NCBI GenBank assembly: GCA_046233135.1
Contig: JBJXHN010000001.1
Coordinates: 248,001 to 312,000, forward strand
Length of the DNA stretch: 64,000 nucleotides
From: JBJXHN01 sp046233135
Lineage (GTDB): Bacteria > Pseudomonadota > Alphaproteobacteria > Rhodospirillales > Rhodospirillaceae
Direction: 5' to 3'
In this document: one piece after another, positions 45,125-52,875 of the stretch
How positions within the stretch are numbered: the stretch's first letter is position 1
Layout of the letters: each line of letters begins with the position of its first letter
Notes under the pieces: generated by a model
Seen by the model: only the letters and a program-made list of their open reading frames with translations
Told to the model about the DNA's origin: nothing
The model's database searches: none
Translations under genes and position numbers: made by a program

Positions 45125-45603
45125 GAGGTTGGCGTGTTCAATGAAAAGGGAACGGTACGGGCGATGGGTCGGAATTTACGAGCCTCGGATCCGCCCAGAA
45201 TAATCCGGTGATCGAATTCGATCCAGGCGTGGGCGCTGAGTCGGGGGCGTTTTCCGACCCCGAGCACCAAAGAGCATGCCAAGCCTCTGCGCCGCATCAT
45301 CCATTTCAGGGCGATGGCTTGCATCAGGCAGGTACTGGGAAGCGGGAGGCACCGTCCCGCTCTTCCCACCGCCCGGGCCAGATCGTCGGCGAGCGCGGCC
45401 TGGTCGCCAGACGGCGTTTGGTCAGGCGAGGCCCCGGAACCCACAGCGCCCACCGGGCCGAGAACGGCCCTGGCGGGCAGGAGGCGAAGCACTGCGTTGG
45501 CCGCCAGAACGGCGAAGGCCGCTTCCGCCGCAAGGCGGCGTTCCCTGGCTGGTACCCGCCGAAACCGTTGCCAAAAGGAGAATTCTTTCGGAGGGGGGGG
45601 CAC
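45121..45603 (-). CDS. Lasso leader peptidase, transglutaminase-like (B2 protein)
   Basis: A cysteine protease of the lasso B2/transglut_core3 family that removes the leader. The Cys is in LPSTCLMQAIALKW and the His in SAHAWIEFDHRIILGG, the hallmark catalytic region. The N-terminal part has the basic-hydrophobic pattern FWQRFRRVPARERRLAAEAAF. GTG 45603 (AGGA 9 bases upstream) gives 160 residues, near the family's usual length; the frame is open up to 45756, so a start at 45669 or 45684 is possible. Divergent from the PqqD-like B1 gene. Confidence 0.87.
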   Translation of the reverse strand: MPPPPKEFSFWQRFRRVPARERRLAAEAAFAVLAANAVLRLLPARAVLGPVGAVGSGASPDQTPSGDQAALADDLARAVGRAGRCLPLPSTCLMQAIALKWMMRRRGLACSLVLGVGKRPRLSAHAWIEFDHRIILGGSEARKFRPIARTVPFSLNTPTS

Positions 45604-45757
45604 GGGCTTTGATCCTGTCGGTAATGGGTTTACTTTTTCGTGATGTGCAATATTTTGTCCGCACAACATGGGATAGTGGTACATCACATGGCGGTTTCGG
45701 GCAAGGGTGTGGAGCCGCCGTCGCCGACAGTCGATACGATATCGGGGGAACTGCATT

Positions 45758-46054
45758 TTGGCCGAGCGGGCGCTACAGTTGACGGATACGGTTCAGCAAG
45801 TGAAGGATCAGTTGGGAACCGAAGTGGATGGCGAAGCGGTTCTGATGAATATCGATACCGGCAAGTATTACGGGTTGGACGGTATCGGGACCGATATTTG
45901 GAAACGCCTGGAAGCCCCGGTGACCATTGCCGATCTGTGCGCTGACCTGACTGAGGCGTACGAGGGTGATTCGGTTGAGATTGAGCAGGATGTGCTTTTC
46001 CTGCTCGCTCGTCTTCAGGAGGCCGAACTGATCACGGTTTCACCGGCAGGCTGA
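45758..46054 (+). CDS. PqqD-like lasso leader-binding protein (B1)
   Basis: A 98-residue PqqD-family protein: VDGEAVLMNIDTGKYYGLDGIGTDIWKRL is the signature core, followed by an LCADL...EQDVLFLLARLQEAELI helix pair. It binds the W-x-x-P leader motif and hands the precursor to B2. TTG 45758 is preferred because GGGGGAA lies 9 bases upstream; an in-frame ATG at 45707 would add a basic tail foreign to the family. It stands alone on the plus strand, divergent from B2. Confidence 0.88.
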   Translation: MAERALQLTDTVQQVKDQLGTEVDGEAVLMNIDTGKYYGLDGIGTDIWKRLEAPVTIADLCADLTEAYEGDSVEIEQDVLFLLARLQEAELITVSPAG

Positions 46055-46060
46055 CCGGGA

Positions 46061-47074
46061 TTACCCGGCCCGGCTGACCACGGTCGTATAGGTTTCCACG
46101 GCCGGCAGCTCCGGCCCCACCAGGCCGGCGTCCCGCAGGAAGGCGGCGAAGCGGCGATAGCGGTTGATATCCAGGGCTGCAGGCATCATGGCAAAGCGGG
46201 GCAGGGTGTCCACCCAGGCCTTGGCGTTGAGGTCATCGTCCAGGTCCGGGCTGGAGGCGCGGAACACGTCCCACGAGTCTTCTGGGTGATTGACCATCCA
46301 ATGGGCGGCGCGTTCCACCACCTCCAGGAAGGTCACCAGACGGGGATCGGCTTCCAGGTCCTTGTGAGTCAGGAAGATCAGTTCGTCATAGGCCGGCACG
46401 CCGTGCTCTTCGGGGTAGAAGGCCACGCCTTCCTGACCGACGATTTCCATCTGGTTGAGTTCGAAGTTGCGGAAGGCGCCGACAACGGCGTCCACCTGCC
46501 CGGAAATCACCGCCGGCGATAGCGAGAAGTTGACGTTGACCAGGGTGATGTCGTCGAGCGTCAGGTCGGCGGACTTCAGCATGGCGCCCAGCAGGGCGTC
46601 TTCGAACCCGCCGACGGAAAAGCCCACCTTGCGCCCCTTCAGGTCGGCCAGGGATTTGATCGGCCCGTCCTTCAGCGCCACCACGGAATTCAGCGGCGTC
46701 GCCACCAGGGTGCCGAAGCGCACCAGAGGCAGGCCCTCGTTGACCTGCATGTGCAACTGGGGCTGATAGCCGATGGCCACCTCTGCCTTGCCTGCGGCGA
46801 TCAGCTTGGGCGGGTCGTTCGGGTCGGCCGGGGCGACCAGGTTGACGGCCAGACCCGCTTCCTGGAACCAGCCCTTCTGCTTGGCGACGATCAGCGGCCC
46901 GTGGTCGGGATTGACGAACCAGTCGAGCAGCACGGTCAGCGGCTCGCCATCGCCGGAGGTCTTGGTCTCCTGGGCCCGGGCGGTCCCGGCAGGCAGGAGG
47001 GGCGGGGCGGCCAGAAGGGTCGCCGCAGCACCAAGCGTATAGAGGGCGGAACGACGGGTCATCGGAAAGGGCAT
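46061..47074 (-). CDS. thiY: Thiamine-precursor ABC transporter substrate-binding protein (ThiY-like)
   Basis: A 337-residue NMT1/THI5-like periplasmic protein that binds pyrimidine thiamine precursors (formylaminopyrimidine/HMP type). ATG 47074 gives a Tat-like signal (MTRRSALYTLGAAATLLAA). Mature motifs LTVLLDWFVNPDHGPLIVAKQKGWF, PADPNDPPKL and GYQPQLHMQVNEGLPLVR are very characteristic of the ThiY group. It is the third gene of the operon, 100 bp after the permease. Ligand identity is inferred from family resemblance. Confidence 0.85.
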   Translation of the reverse strand: MPFPMTRRSALYTLGAAATLLAAPPLLPAGTARAQETKTSGDGEPLTVLLDWFVNPDHGPLIVAKQKGWFQEAGLAVNLVAPADPNDPPKLIAAGKAEVAIGYQPQLHMQVNEGLPLVRFGTLVATPLNSVVALKDGPIKSLADLKGRKVGFSVGGFEDALLGAMLKSADLTLDDITLVNVNFSLSPAVISGQVDAVVGAFRNFELNQMEIVGQEGVAFYPEEHGVPAYDELIFLTHKDLEADPRLVTFLEVVERAAHWMVNHPEDSWDVFRASSPDLDDDLNAKAWVDTLPRFAMMPAALDINRYRRFAAFLRDAGLVGPELPAVETYTTVVSRAG

Positions 47075-47174
47075 GGGGCGGTGTCCTCTGTCGGCGCCCG
47101 GGGGCGGGCTCTCTGGTCCGGAAACAAGTCTATCGGGCAATGCGTCCGAATAATGGCATTCCTGCGGGCCAAGG

Positions 47175-47975
47175 TCATGGCCGGGGATCGGGCAGGCGAT
47201 CCGGCTGCCAAGGTAGCATCCTGCGCAGCCCCCAATCCACGACCGTATAAAGAGTGATAGCAAAGACGGCCAGAACCAAGAGGGCGGCGAACATCAGATC
47301 CACCTGCATGCGGGCGTTGGCGTGCAGCATCAGGTACCCGAGACCGGCCGAGGACCCCACCCACTCTCCGACCACCGCGCCGATCGGTGCCACCGCCGTG
47401 GCAACCCGCAGGCCGGAGGCAAGCGCGGGCAGGGCCGCGGGCAGGCGGATGCGCCACAGGGTGGCGGTTGGCCGGGCATTCATGCACTGCGCCATATCCA
47501 GCCAGGCCGGATCGGTGCGCCGCAAGCCGTCCAGGAACGCCGAGGTGACGGGGAAGAAGATGATCAGCGTCGCCATCGCCACTTTGCTCGCCAGACCATA
47601 GCCCAGCCACAGCACCAGCAGCGGTGCGATGGCAAAGACCGGCACGGCCTGACTGGCCACCAGCAGCGGCAGCAGCCACCGCCGCATGGGAGCGGAGGCG
47701 GTGATGGCCAAGGCGGCCAGGGTGCCCATCAGGGCGCCGATGATCAGGCCAAGGCCGACTTCCAGAATCGTGATCCCCGCATGGCCGGCAATCTGCGGCC
47801 AGCGGGCCACCAGCGTCTCGGCGGTCTGCCAGGGCGAGGGAAGGATGTAGGGCCGTGCACCGGCCAGCAGATAAAGACCGTGCCACAGGGCGACCAGTAC
47901 GGCAGCGCTGATCCCGGCCCGGAACAGGGGGGCGAGGGAGACACCAAGGGGGCGTCGGGGCGTTTCAGGACTCAT
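47175..47975 (-). CDS. thiX: Thiamine-precursor ABC transporter permease (ThiX-like)
   Basis: A 266-residue six-helix permease (BPD_transp_1). The coupling loop is RPTATLWRIRLPAALPALASGLRVA, and GAVVGEWVGSSAGLGYLM is typical of the ThiX/SsuC group. Its ATG at 47975 overlaps the ATPase stop by 4 bp, fixing the start. Confidence 0.87.
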   Translation of the reverse strand: MSPETPRRPLGVSLAPLFRAGISAAVLVALWHGLYLLAGARPYILPSPWQTAETLVARWPQIAGHAGITILEVGLGLIIGALMGTLAALAITASAPMRRWLLPLLVASQAVPVFAIAPLLVLWLGYGLASKVAMATLIIFFPVTSAFLDGLRRTDPAWLDMAQCMNARPTATLWRIRLPAALPALASGLRVATAVAPIGAVVGEWVGSSAGLGYLMLHANARMQVDLMFAALLVLAVFAITLYTVVDWGLRRMLPWQPDRLPDPRP

Positions 47976-48745
47976 TGCACGGCCTCGGCCAGATCGGCGA
48001 GCAGGCGGGCGTGGGCGTCGCGGACGGCAGGATCCTGAATGGAGCGGGGCGGAAGACCGTCGGGGATGAGCGGCGCGCCGGGACGGGCGGGGCGTCCGGC
48101 CAGAACCTCCACCCTGTGACCCAGGCGCAAGGCTTCCAGCGGATCGTGGGTGACCAGGATGACGGTGCGGCCGGTCAGCAGCCCGGCGGCAAGATCGCCC
48201 AGCCGCAGGCGCGTGGGAGGATCCAGGGCACTGAAGGGCTCGTCCATCAGCACAATGGGGCGATCCTCCACCAGGGTGCGGACCAGGGCCGTGCGCTGGC
48301 GCATGCCGCCGGACAGGGCTTCCGGCCGGTCCCCGGCCCGGTCCGCGAGGCCGACAGCGGCGAGCAGCTCTCTGGCGCGCTCCCTGGCCTCGGGCGGGAC
48401 GGCACCGCGCAGGCGCGGGCCGATCAGCACGTTGTCTAGGACGCTGAGCCAGGGCAGCAGGCCATCGTGCTGGGCCATATGGGCGAAACGGCCGTCCAGC
48501 GGCAGGCCTTCGCCGCAGGTCACTTTCGTGTCCGGCCCGCTGGCGCCACCCGTGGGCAAGCCGGCGGCAAGACGCAGCAGGGTGCTTTTGCCCACGCCGC
48601 TGGGGCCGAGCAGGCAGGTCCACTGACCGGCCGGCCAATGGCAGTCCAGGCCTTCGAACAGGCGGTCACTGCCATAATCCAGCCAGTCCACCCGCAGGTG
48701 AACGGCCGGTCCCGTCTGCGACGGTATGGAAGGGATTTGGGGCAA
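47972..48745 (-). CDS. thiZ: Thiamine-precursor ABC transporter ATP-binding protein (ThiZ-like)
   Basis: An ABC ATPase with Walker A GPSGVGKST, signature LSGGMRQRTAL and Walker B IVLMDEPFSALD. The start is uncertain: TTG 48745 gives ~257 residues, the family's normal size, without a clear ribosome site; the frame is open far upstream (ATG at 48931 would add ~60 residues overlapping hairpins). First gene of the thiZ-thiX-thiY operon. No TPP riboswitch motif is visible upstream. Confidence 0.83.
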   Translation of the reverse strand: MPQIPSIPSQTGPAVHLRVDWLDYGSDRLFEGLDCHWPAGQWTCLLGPSGVGKSTLLRLAAGLPTGGASGPDTKVTCGEGLPLDGRFAHMAQHDGLLPWLSVLDNVLIGPRLRGAVPPEARERARELLAAVGLADRAGDRPEALSGGMRQRTALVRTLVEDRPIVLMDEPFSALDPPTRLRLGDLAAGLLTGRTVILVTHDPLEALRLGHRVEVLAGRPARPGAPLIPDGLPPRSIQDPAVRDAHARLLADLAEAVQ

Positions 48746-48900
48746 GGGGGCTGACGGTCGGTTATGGTCGCGGATGGGAGGGGGCTTTGGTGCGCCCGGT
48801 CCCGAAAACTGACATAGTTCGGCGATAGCGTCACGGCTGTTCGCGTGTTGCGCAGAGAAGAAAGCGGACTCCGGTGCCCCGGCTGGATCCCCCGACGACA

Positions 48901-49004
48901 AACGCCGCGCGGCGAACCGCGCGGCGTTCATCTCGCTGGGAAACAAGGGGGCAGTCGGGGGCGTTTCCCAGCTGATCTGGTGTTCGTTCCTTGCGAACAC
49001 CCAG
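48901..49004. other. Three consecutive perfect or near-perfect hairpins upstream of thiZ and of the DUF192 gene
   Basis: Stems: 48901-48912/48917-48928 (12 bp, GCGCGG arms, TTCG tetraloop on the minus strand), 48936-48945/48962-48971 (GCTGGGAAAC/GTTTCCCAGC, 10 bp), and 48977-48986/48994-49004 (CTGGTGTTCG/CGAACACCCAG, one mismatch). The segment sits between divergent genes and could be a structured 5' leader of either, or a separate RNA. It matches no riboswitch consensus I know; CTGAGA and other TPP elements are missing. Confidence 0.6.
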
Positions 49005-49076
49005 AGAATAAGATTGGAGGTAGGGGTGGTCAAGTATAAAAGTAGTTCGCTGGGTGATTTTAATGGGGTGTTTGTG

Positions 49077-49625
49077 ATGAATATTTGCCGCTCATTTAGG
49101 AAAAATTTTATCCGTATTTTTTTCTTACTCTTGGTCGTCGGGGGGCTGGGACTGGCGCCGGGGGCCGTGCAGGCGCAAGGCCAGGGGGCGGGCCAGCGCG
49201 CGATCCCGGACGATCTGTTCCCGAAAGGCACGGTGACGGTGCAGACCGACGACGGCCGACGCATCCCCTTTGTCGCCGAGATCGCGACCACGCCGCGCCA
49301 GCGGGCTTTGGGGTTGATGTATCGGGAAAGCCTGGCGGCGGATGCGGCGATGCTGTTTGTCTGGGAAGAGGCGGGGGACCGGGCGATGTGGATGAAGAAC
49401 ACGCTGGTGCCTCTGGACATGTTCTTTCTGGACGGCGAGGGGCGGATTATCCACATCGCCCACAGCACGACCCCCCAGAGCCTGGAGCATATCATGGCTC
49501 CGGAGCCGACGCGGGGCGTCCTGGAAGTCAATGCAGGCACGGCAAAGTTGCTGTCCATCGACCCCGGCGACCGTGTTTTGCACCCTTTGCTGGGCGGTGA
49601 TCCGGTATCGGGCGGGGCACGGTAG
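49077..49625 (+). CDS. DUF192 family secreted protein
   Basis: A 182-residue protein with a signal peptide (residues 1-~36: basic start then FFLLLVVGGLGLAPGAVQAQ) and a DUF192 domain: ATTPRQRALGLMYRESL, MLFVWEEAGDRAMWMKNTLVPLDMFFLD, VLEVNAGTAKLLSIDPGDRV. The ATG at 49077 gives the natural signal peptide; upstream in-frame starts do not. The start region is AT-rich. Family function is not established. Confidence 0.88.
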   Translation: MNICRSFRKNFIRIFFLLLVVGGLGLAPGAVQAQGQGAGQRAIPDDLFPKGTVTVQTDDGRRIPFVAEIATTPRQRALGLMYRESLAADAAMLFVWEEAGDRAMWMKNTLVPLDMFFLDGEGRIIHIAHSTTPQSLEHIMAPEPTRGVLEVNAGTAKLLSIDPGDRVLHPLLGGDPVSGGAR

Positions 49626-49805
49626 AGCATCGCGGTCCGGAGTGTTTGGGCCGGGGATGGAACCTCTTGCAGGCCGGTGGAAATGTGGCGGGAGTGCTTG
49701 GGTTACCCTTTGCGCGCATTTGCAAAAAATAGCGCTTGGGGTCCTCACTCCAGTGTTGCACTCCCTTGCGGCATCCCGTAGGTTTCCCGCCTAATCGCGG
49801 GACAG

Positions 49806-49882
49806 CGGGGCGTAGCTCAGCCAGGTAGAGCGCCAGCTTTGGGAGCTGGATGCCGGAGGTTCGAATCCTCTCGCCCCGACCA
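49806..49882 (+). tRNA. tRNA-Pro (UGG)
   Basis: 77-nt cloverleaf with encoded CCA. Acceptor CGGGGCG pairs with CGCCCCG; anticodon stem CCAGC/GCTGG encloses TTTGGGA, anticodon TGG; T-arm GGTTCGAATCC is intact. Confidence 0.96.
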
Positions 49883-49939
49883 GATCCTGCGCCGAATTCA
49901 TGACGTCGATCGGCCTTTGGTGACCAGGAGTTGCGGACC

Positions 49940-50239
49940 ATGACGACCAGTGTTGTCATCTACCAGCCGTCCAAGACGGCGATGCAGTCGGGGCGCGCGA
50001 ATACCAAGCGTTGGGTTCTGGAATTCGACCAGGCCGAGGGCAAAAAGCTGGATGGCCTGATGGGCTGGGCCGGGTCGGGCGACATGAACAGCCAACTGAA
50101 GCTGTACTTCGCCGACCGTCGCGAGGCGGAATCCTATGCCAAGCGCAAGGGCTACAGGTTCCGCGTTGTGGAGCCGAAGAGCCGCACCCTGCGACCAAAG
50201 AGCTACGCCGCCAACTTCGCCTACGGCAAGGTCTCCTGA
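49940..50239 (+). CDS. NDUFS4-like complex I accessory subunit (ETC complex I subunit conserved region)
   Basis: A 99-residue protein of the alphaproteobacterial/mitochondrial NDUFS4 family: VVIYQPSKTAMQSGRANTKRWVLEF, GWAGSGDMNSQLKLYF, EAESYAKRKGYRFRVVEP, RPKSYAANFAYGKVS. It is a supernumerary NADH:quinone oxidoreductase subunit and strongly supports an alphaproteobacterial origin. ATG 49940 is preceded by AGGAG. It stands between two tRNA genes, as a single gene. Confidence 0.95.
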   Translation: MTTSVVIYQPSKTAMQSGRANTKRWVLEFDQAEGKKLDGLMGWAGSGDMNSQLKLYFADRREAESYAKRKGYRFRVVEPKSRTLRPKSYAANFAYGKVS

Positions 50240-50311
50240 CCTTCATACCACCTGTTCGGGGAGGGCGGCGCATAGGGCCGGCCTCCCGGGTTTCATGCAT
50301 TTCACGCTCCA

Positions 50312-50388
50312 GCGCCCTTAGCTCAGCTGGATAGAGCATCGGCCTTCTAAGCCGCAGGTCGCAGGTTCGAATCCTGCAGGGCGCACCA
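50312..50388 (+). tRNA. tRNA-Arg (UCU)
   Basis: 77-nt cloverleaf with encoded CCA. Acceptor GCGCCCT pairs with AGGGCGC; the anticodon loop CTTCTAA gives anticodon TCT; T-arm AGGTTCGAATCCT is normal. Its 3' end is partly repeated 120 bp downstream. Confidence 0.96.
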
Positions 50389-50408
50389 CTTTATATGCCT
50401 CACGGCAG
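50380..50408. repeat. Repeat copy 1 at the tRNA-Arg 3' end
   Basis: GGCGCACCA (tRNA end), an ~11-base AT-rich spacer and TCACGGCAG. The same order recurs at 50500-50527. tRNA 3' ends are standard integrase targets, so this may be an old attachment site. Confidence 0.6.
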
Positions 50409-50499
50409 CGTGCTTCGCACGCGCCTCCGGCGGGGCGGCCTGACCGGTCGGGCCGCAGTCGCGGCCTTTGGTGCGTCGGGTTGGAAGTGTCTCCGCCAA

Positions 50500-50527
50500 G
50501 GCGCACCATTTTTCTATCTCACGGCAG
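50500..50527. repeat. Repeat copy 2 downstream of tRNA-Arg
   Basis: GGCGCACCA at 50500-50508 and TCACGGCAG at 50519-50527, matching copy 1 with a one-base shorter spacer. It overlaps the stop of the YHYH gene. No integrase gene is present nearby. Confidence 0.6.
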
Positions 50528-51727
50528 TTCGCCGCGCTCACGCCCCCGATGGGGCGGTGGCGGTGGCGGACCTTTCCCGTCCCGTGGCCCCGGGCCGTTG
50601 GCGGATCTGGGGGCGGATCTGGGGGCGGGCTGGCGGTCGGATTCGTGGATCAGTTCGGCTCCGGCCCGGTGAAAGGCGAGAAAGGCGTTGTCTGTCGCTG
50701 GAACGAAGCCGGCCGGACAGGTCCCAGTTTCCAGGTCGAAGGTCACGGTGCGTCCGCCCCGGCCGGACTTCCGGACCTCCACGAAATGGCCGTAACAGCC
50801 CGGATCGCAGTAAAAGACGGCGCCCTCCGTAGGGCGGATACGGGTGGCGCTGCCGCTGGCGGGCAACACCTGCTCATCGCGCAAGGTGCCGGTCATGACG
50901 TGGCAGGAGCTGCCGCCCACGGTCTGGTCATAGGCGCGGGCGATGGTGAAATGAATGGGCAGGCCGATGATCACCCGGCCGGAGGCATCCCGCCGGAATG
51001 GGGTGTTATCCCGGGCGAAGCCGCGCTCGGTGCCTGAAAAGCAGGTCAGCACCGCGTAATCTCCGCCGTGCTCGACATTATAGAAATACCGGCCCCGGGT
51101 ATCTGATGCTCCCCGGCAGGGATCGAGACGGTCTTCGATGTCATTGGCCGGATCGAACCAGCCGAGCGCCAGGATCGGAAAGCCGTCGGCGGCGAAGCCG
51201 ATGGGGCGGTTCAGGTCGTCTATGGCAGAGCGCCCCAGGTCCTCGATCAGGCAATTGGGAGCACGGTGGTAGTGGTAGTCGTCGCCCCGCCCCGCATGGC
51301 CGCCGCAGACGTCCAATTCTCCGGCGGCAGCGGCACTGACCGGCTTGCCGGTTGCCGCTTGGACCGGCCCCTGGGTGGAGGGATCGAAGATCGGCACCCC
51401 ATTGACCGCTACGCCGATGGGACCAGCCCGGGTCGGTGTGGGGTTCGCGGCCAGCCGGGGATCGCGGATAATCCGGAACGTCAGGTCGTGGGCCGTGGGG
51501 AACTGCTGATTGGATCCGGTGATCCCCCGCATCAGGGTGTGGGTGCTATCGGGCAGGCCGCGACTGTTGAACCGGAAGTCCCGCTCATCGCAGGTCAGAT
51601 TGGACACCTCGTCGGTGAAGCAGGCCGCATCGCAGGCGCAATCGGGCACCGTGACGTGGCCGATGTCATGCGCCCGGGCCACGGATGCGATCAGCAGTGC
51701 GGCGCAGAGGGCGAAGAGGGCGCGCAT
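50519..51727 (-). CDS. Secreted YHYH-domain protein
   Basis: A 402-residue protein with a signal peptide (residues 1-19, VARA). The YHYH motif is exact (DDYHYHRAPNCL near 155), with GVAVNGVPIFDPS and PIGFAADGFPILALGWFD, all typical of the family. Several Cys pairs (CDCACDAAC; CDPGCYG) suggest disulfides. The C-terminal ~45 residues are Pro/Arg-rich (GPPPPPPHRGRER) and probably disordered. Function unknown. It lies 12 bp after the small secreted-protein gene on the same strand. Confidence 0.85.
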   Translation of the reverse strand: MRALFALCAALLIASVARAHDIGHVTVPDCACDAACFTDEVSNLTCDERDFRFNSRGLPDSTHTLMRGITGSNQQFPTAHDLTFRIIRDPRLAANPTPTRAGPIGVAVNGVPIFDPSTQGPVQAATGKPVSAAAAGELDVCGGHAGRGDDYHYHRAPNCLIEDLGRSAIDDLNRPIGFAADGFPILALGWFDPANDIEDRLDPCRGASDTRGRYFYNVEHGGDYAVLTCFSGTERGFARDNTPFRRDASGRVIIGLPIHFTIARAYDQTVGGSSCHVMTGTLRDEQVLPASGSATRIRPTEGAVFYCDPGCYGHFVEVRKSGRGGRTVTFDLETGTCPAGFVPATDNAFLAFHRAGAELIHESDRQPAPRSAPRSANGPGPRDGKGPPPPPPHRGRERGELP

Positions 51728-51739
51728 GGATCCGTCCTC

Positions 51740-52402
51740 CTATTCGCCGAGGGTCAGCCGGCACAGCACGATGTTGTCCCGGTGCAGGTCCGGCCCCCAG
51801 ATCAGCCGGGCAGCACCAGTCCAGCGAACCCGGTCGTAGCCATCCTTGGGCCTGACCTCCCGCGCGGAATGCTCGGTGGCGGGGGGCCAGGAGCGGGTGT
51901 CGAGGCCCGGTGCGGCCCAGCCCGCCGGGGCAGCCGAGATGGTGCCTGTACAGGCGCCCCGGCCAGGACGGGGGTTCCGCTCGCGGGCGCAGGCCGGATC
52001 GTCAGGGGCGTGATGGATAACGGTGCAGGCCCAGGACCGGTCGGTCACGGCCACGACCCGGCCGGTCGCGTCGTCGGTGAACTGGGCGATGGCGCCACCG
52101 TCGCCCATCTGCTGACGCCGGCTGCCGATGTACTCCAGCCCGGTGTCGTCCTGCATGAAATCGCGGAATTCAAAAGCCAGTGTAAGCGGTGTGGTTGCCG
52201 TGAAGGTGAAACGGTCGGCGTTGAACGAGCGTTCGGTGCGGTAGGGCGTGCTGTCCTCGGCCACCTTTTCGCCGTTGGCATAAAAGGCGTACCAGTTGTC
52301 AACCCAGACCTCGGCGGTCAGGGTGACATCGGCGGCCTGCGTCGCCCCTGTCGCGGCCGAGAAAAGCAAGACGAGGGCGGCGCAGTATCCGGGTCGTGTC
52401 AT
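51740..52402 (-). CDS. Secreted protein of unknown function paired with the YHYH protein
   Basis: A 220-residue protein; ATG 52402 gives a clean signal peptide (MTRPGYCAALVLLFSAATGATQA). The mature part (LTAEVWVDNWYAFYANGEKV, FTATTPLTLAFEFRDFMQ) looks like an all-beta carbohydrate- or surface-binding fold, and the C-terminal third has DNIVLCRLTLGE with two Cys. No family is named with confidence. It is the first gene of the pair. Confidence 0.75.
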   Translation of the reverse strand: MTRPGYCAALVLLFSAATGATQAADVTLTAEVWVDNWYAFYANGEKVAEDSTPYRTERSFNADRFTFTATTPLTLAFEFRDFMQDDTGLEYIGSRRQQMGDGGAIAQFTDDATGRVVAVTDRSWACTVIHHAPDDPACARERNPRPGRGACTGTISAAPAGWAAPGLDTRSWPPATEHSAREVRPKDGYDRVRWTGAARLIWGPDLHRDNIVLCRLTLGE

Positions 52403-52875
52403 GAGTTTTCCCCCGCATTCATCATAATTTTCTGGTCGATCAGCCTTCAGCGTACCATGGTGTGGAGGATTAGCCGACCCCGGCCCCGGATAAGACTGAT
52501 TGCGAAAGGTGTATTTTTCACGGCCATCCTGACCCGCATCGGCCGCGGTGCTTTGGCAAAGCGAGTCGAGTGCAGTGTTTCCCTGCGCTCGATCCCTTGG
52601 TGTGGCCTTTTCAACTTTGTGGTTTTCGCTAGCCGGGTCAGGGCAAGTATTTTGGGGGAAACGAGCGTATACTGCACGCGACGGACACCGCCTGAAGGGG
52701 AGATCCGGGGCGGGGATCGCCAAAACAAGGGATTTCCCCAGGGTGCTTGCGAGAATAGACAAACCATTCTATAGACAATCGTGCGGTGCTTATTCGGGCG
52801 CGGCCGATTGCCAAGGTCCCTCTCGTCTCCTTAACAGGACCGGTGGTTGACAAGTAAGGGTTAAAGGTGCTGTCC
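52403..52875. other. Intergenic region between divergent genes
   Basis: About 470 bp without a convincing gene. It must hold promoters for the YHYH pair (minus) and the PAS protein (plus). Two ATAGACAA copies at about 52755 and 52770, and TTGACA at 52851, are the only notable words; no reliable -10 pairs with them. Confidence 0.5.

Noticed and set aside
48740..49010. TPP riboswitch upstream of thiZ
   Set aside because: An AGCTGATCTGG word looks like part of the THI element, but it is on the plus strand and the CTGAGA and GCCAGCGTAGGG parts are missing.
48746..49630. Long N-terminal extension of the thiZ ATPase
   Set aside because: The frame is open to 49630 but passes through three hairpins and the oppositely oriented DUF192 gene, with no family-like sequence.
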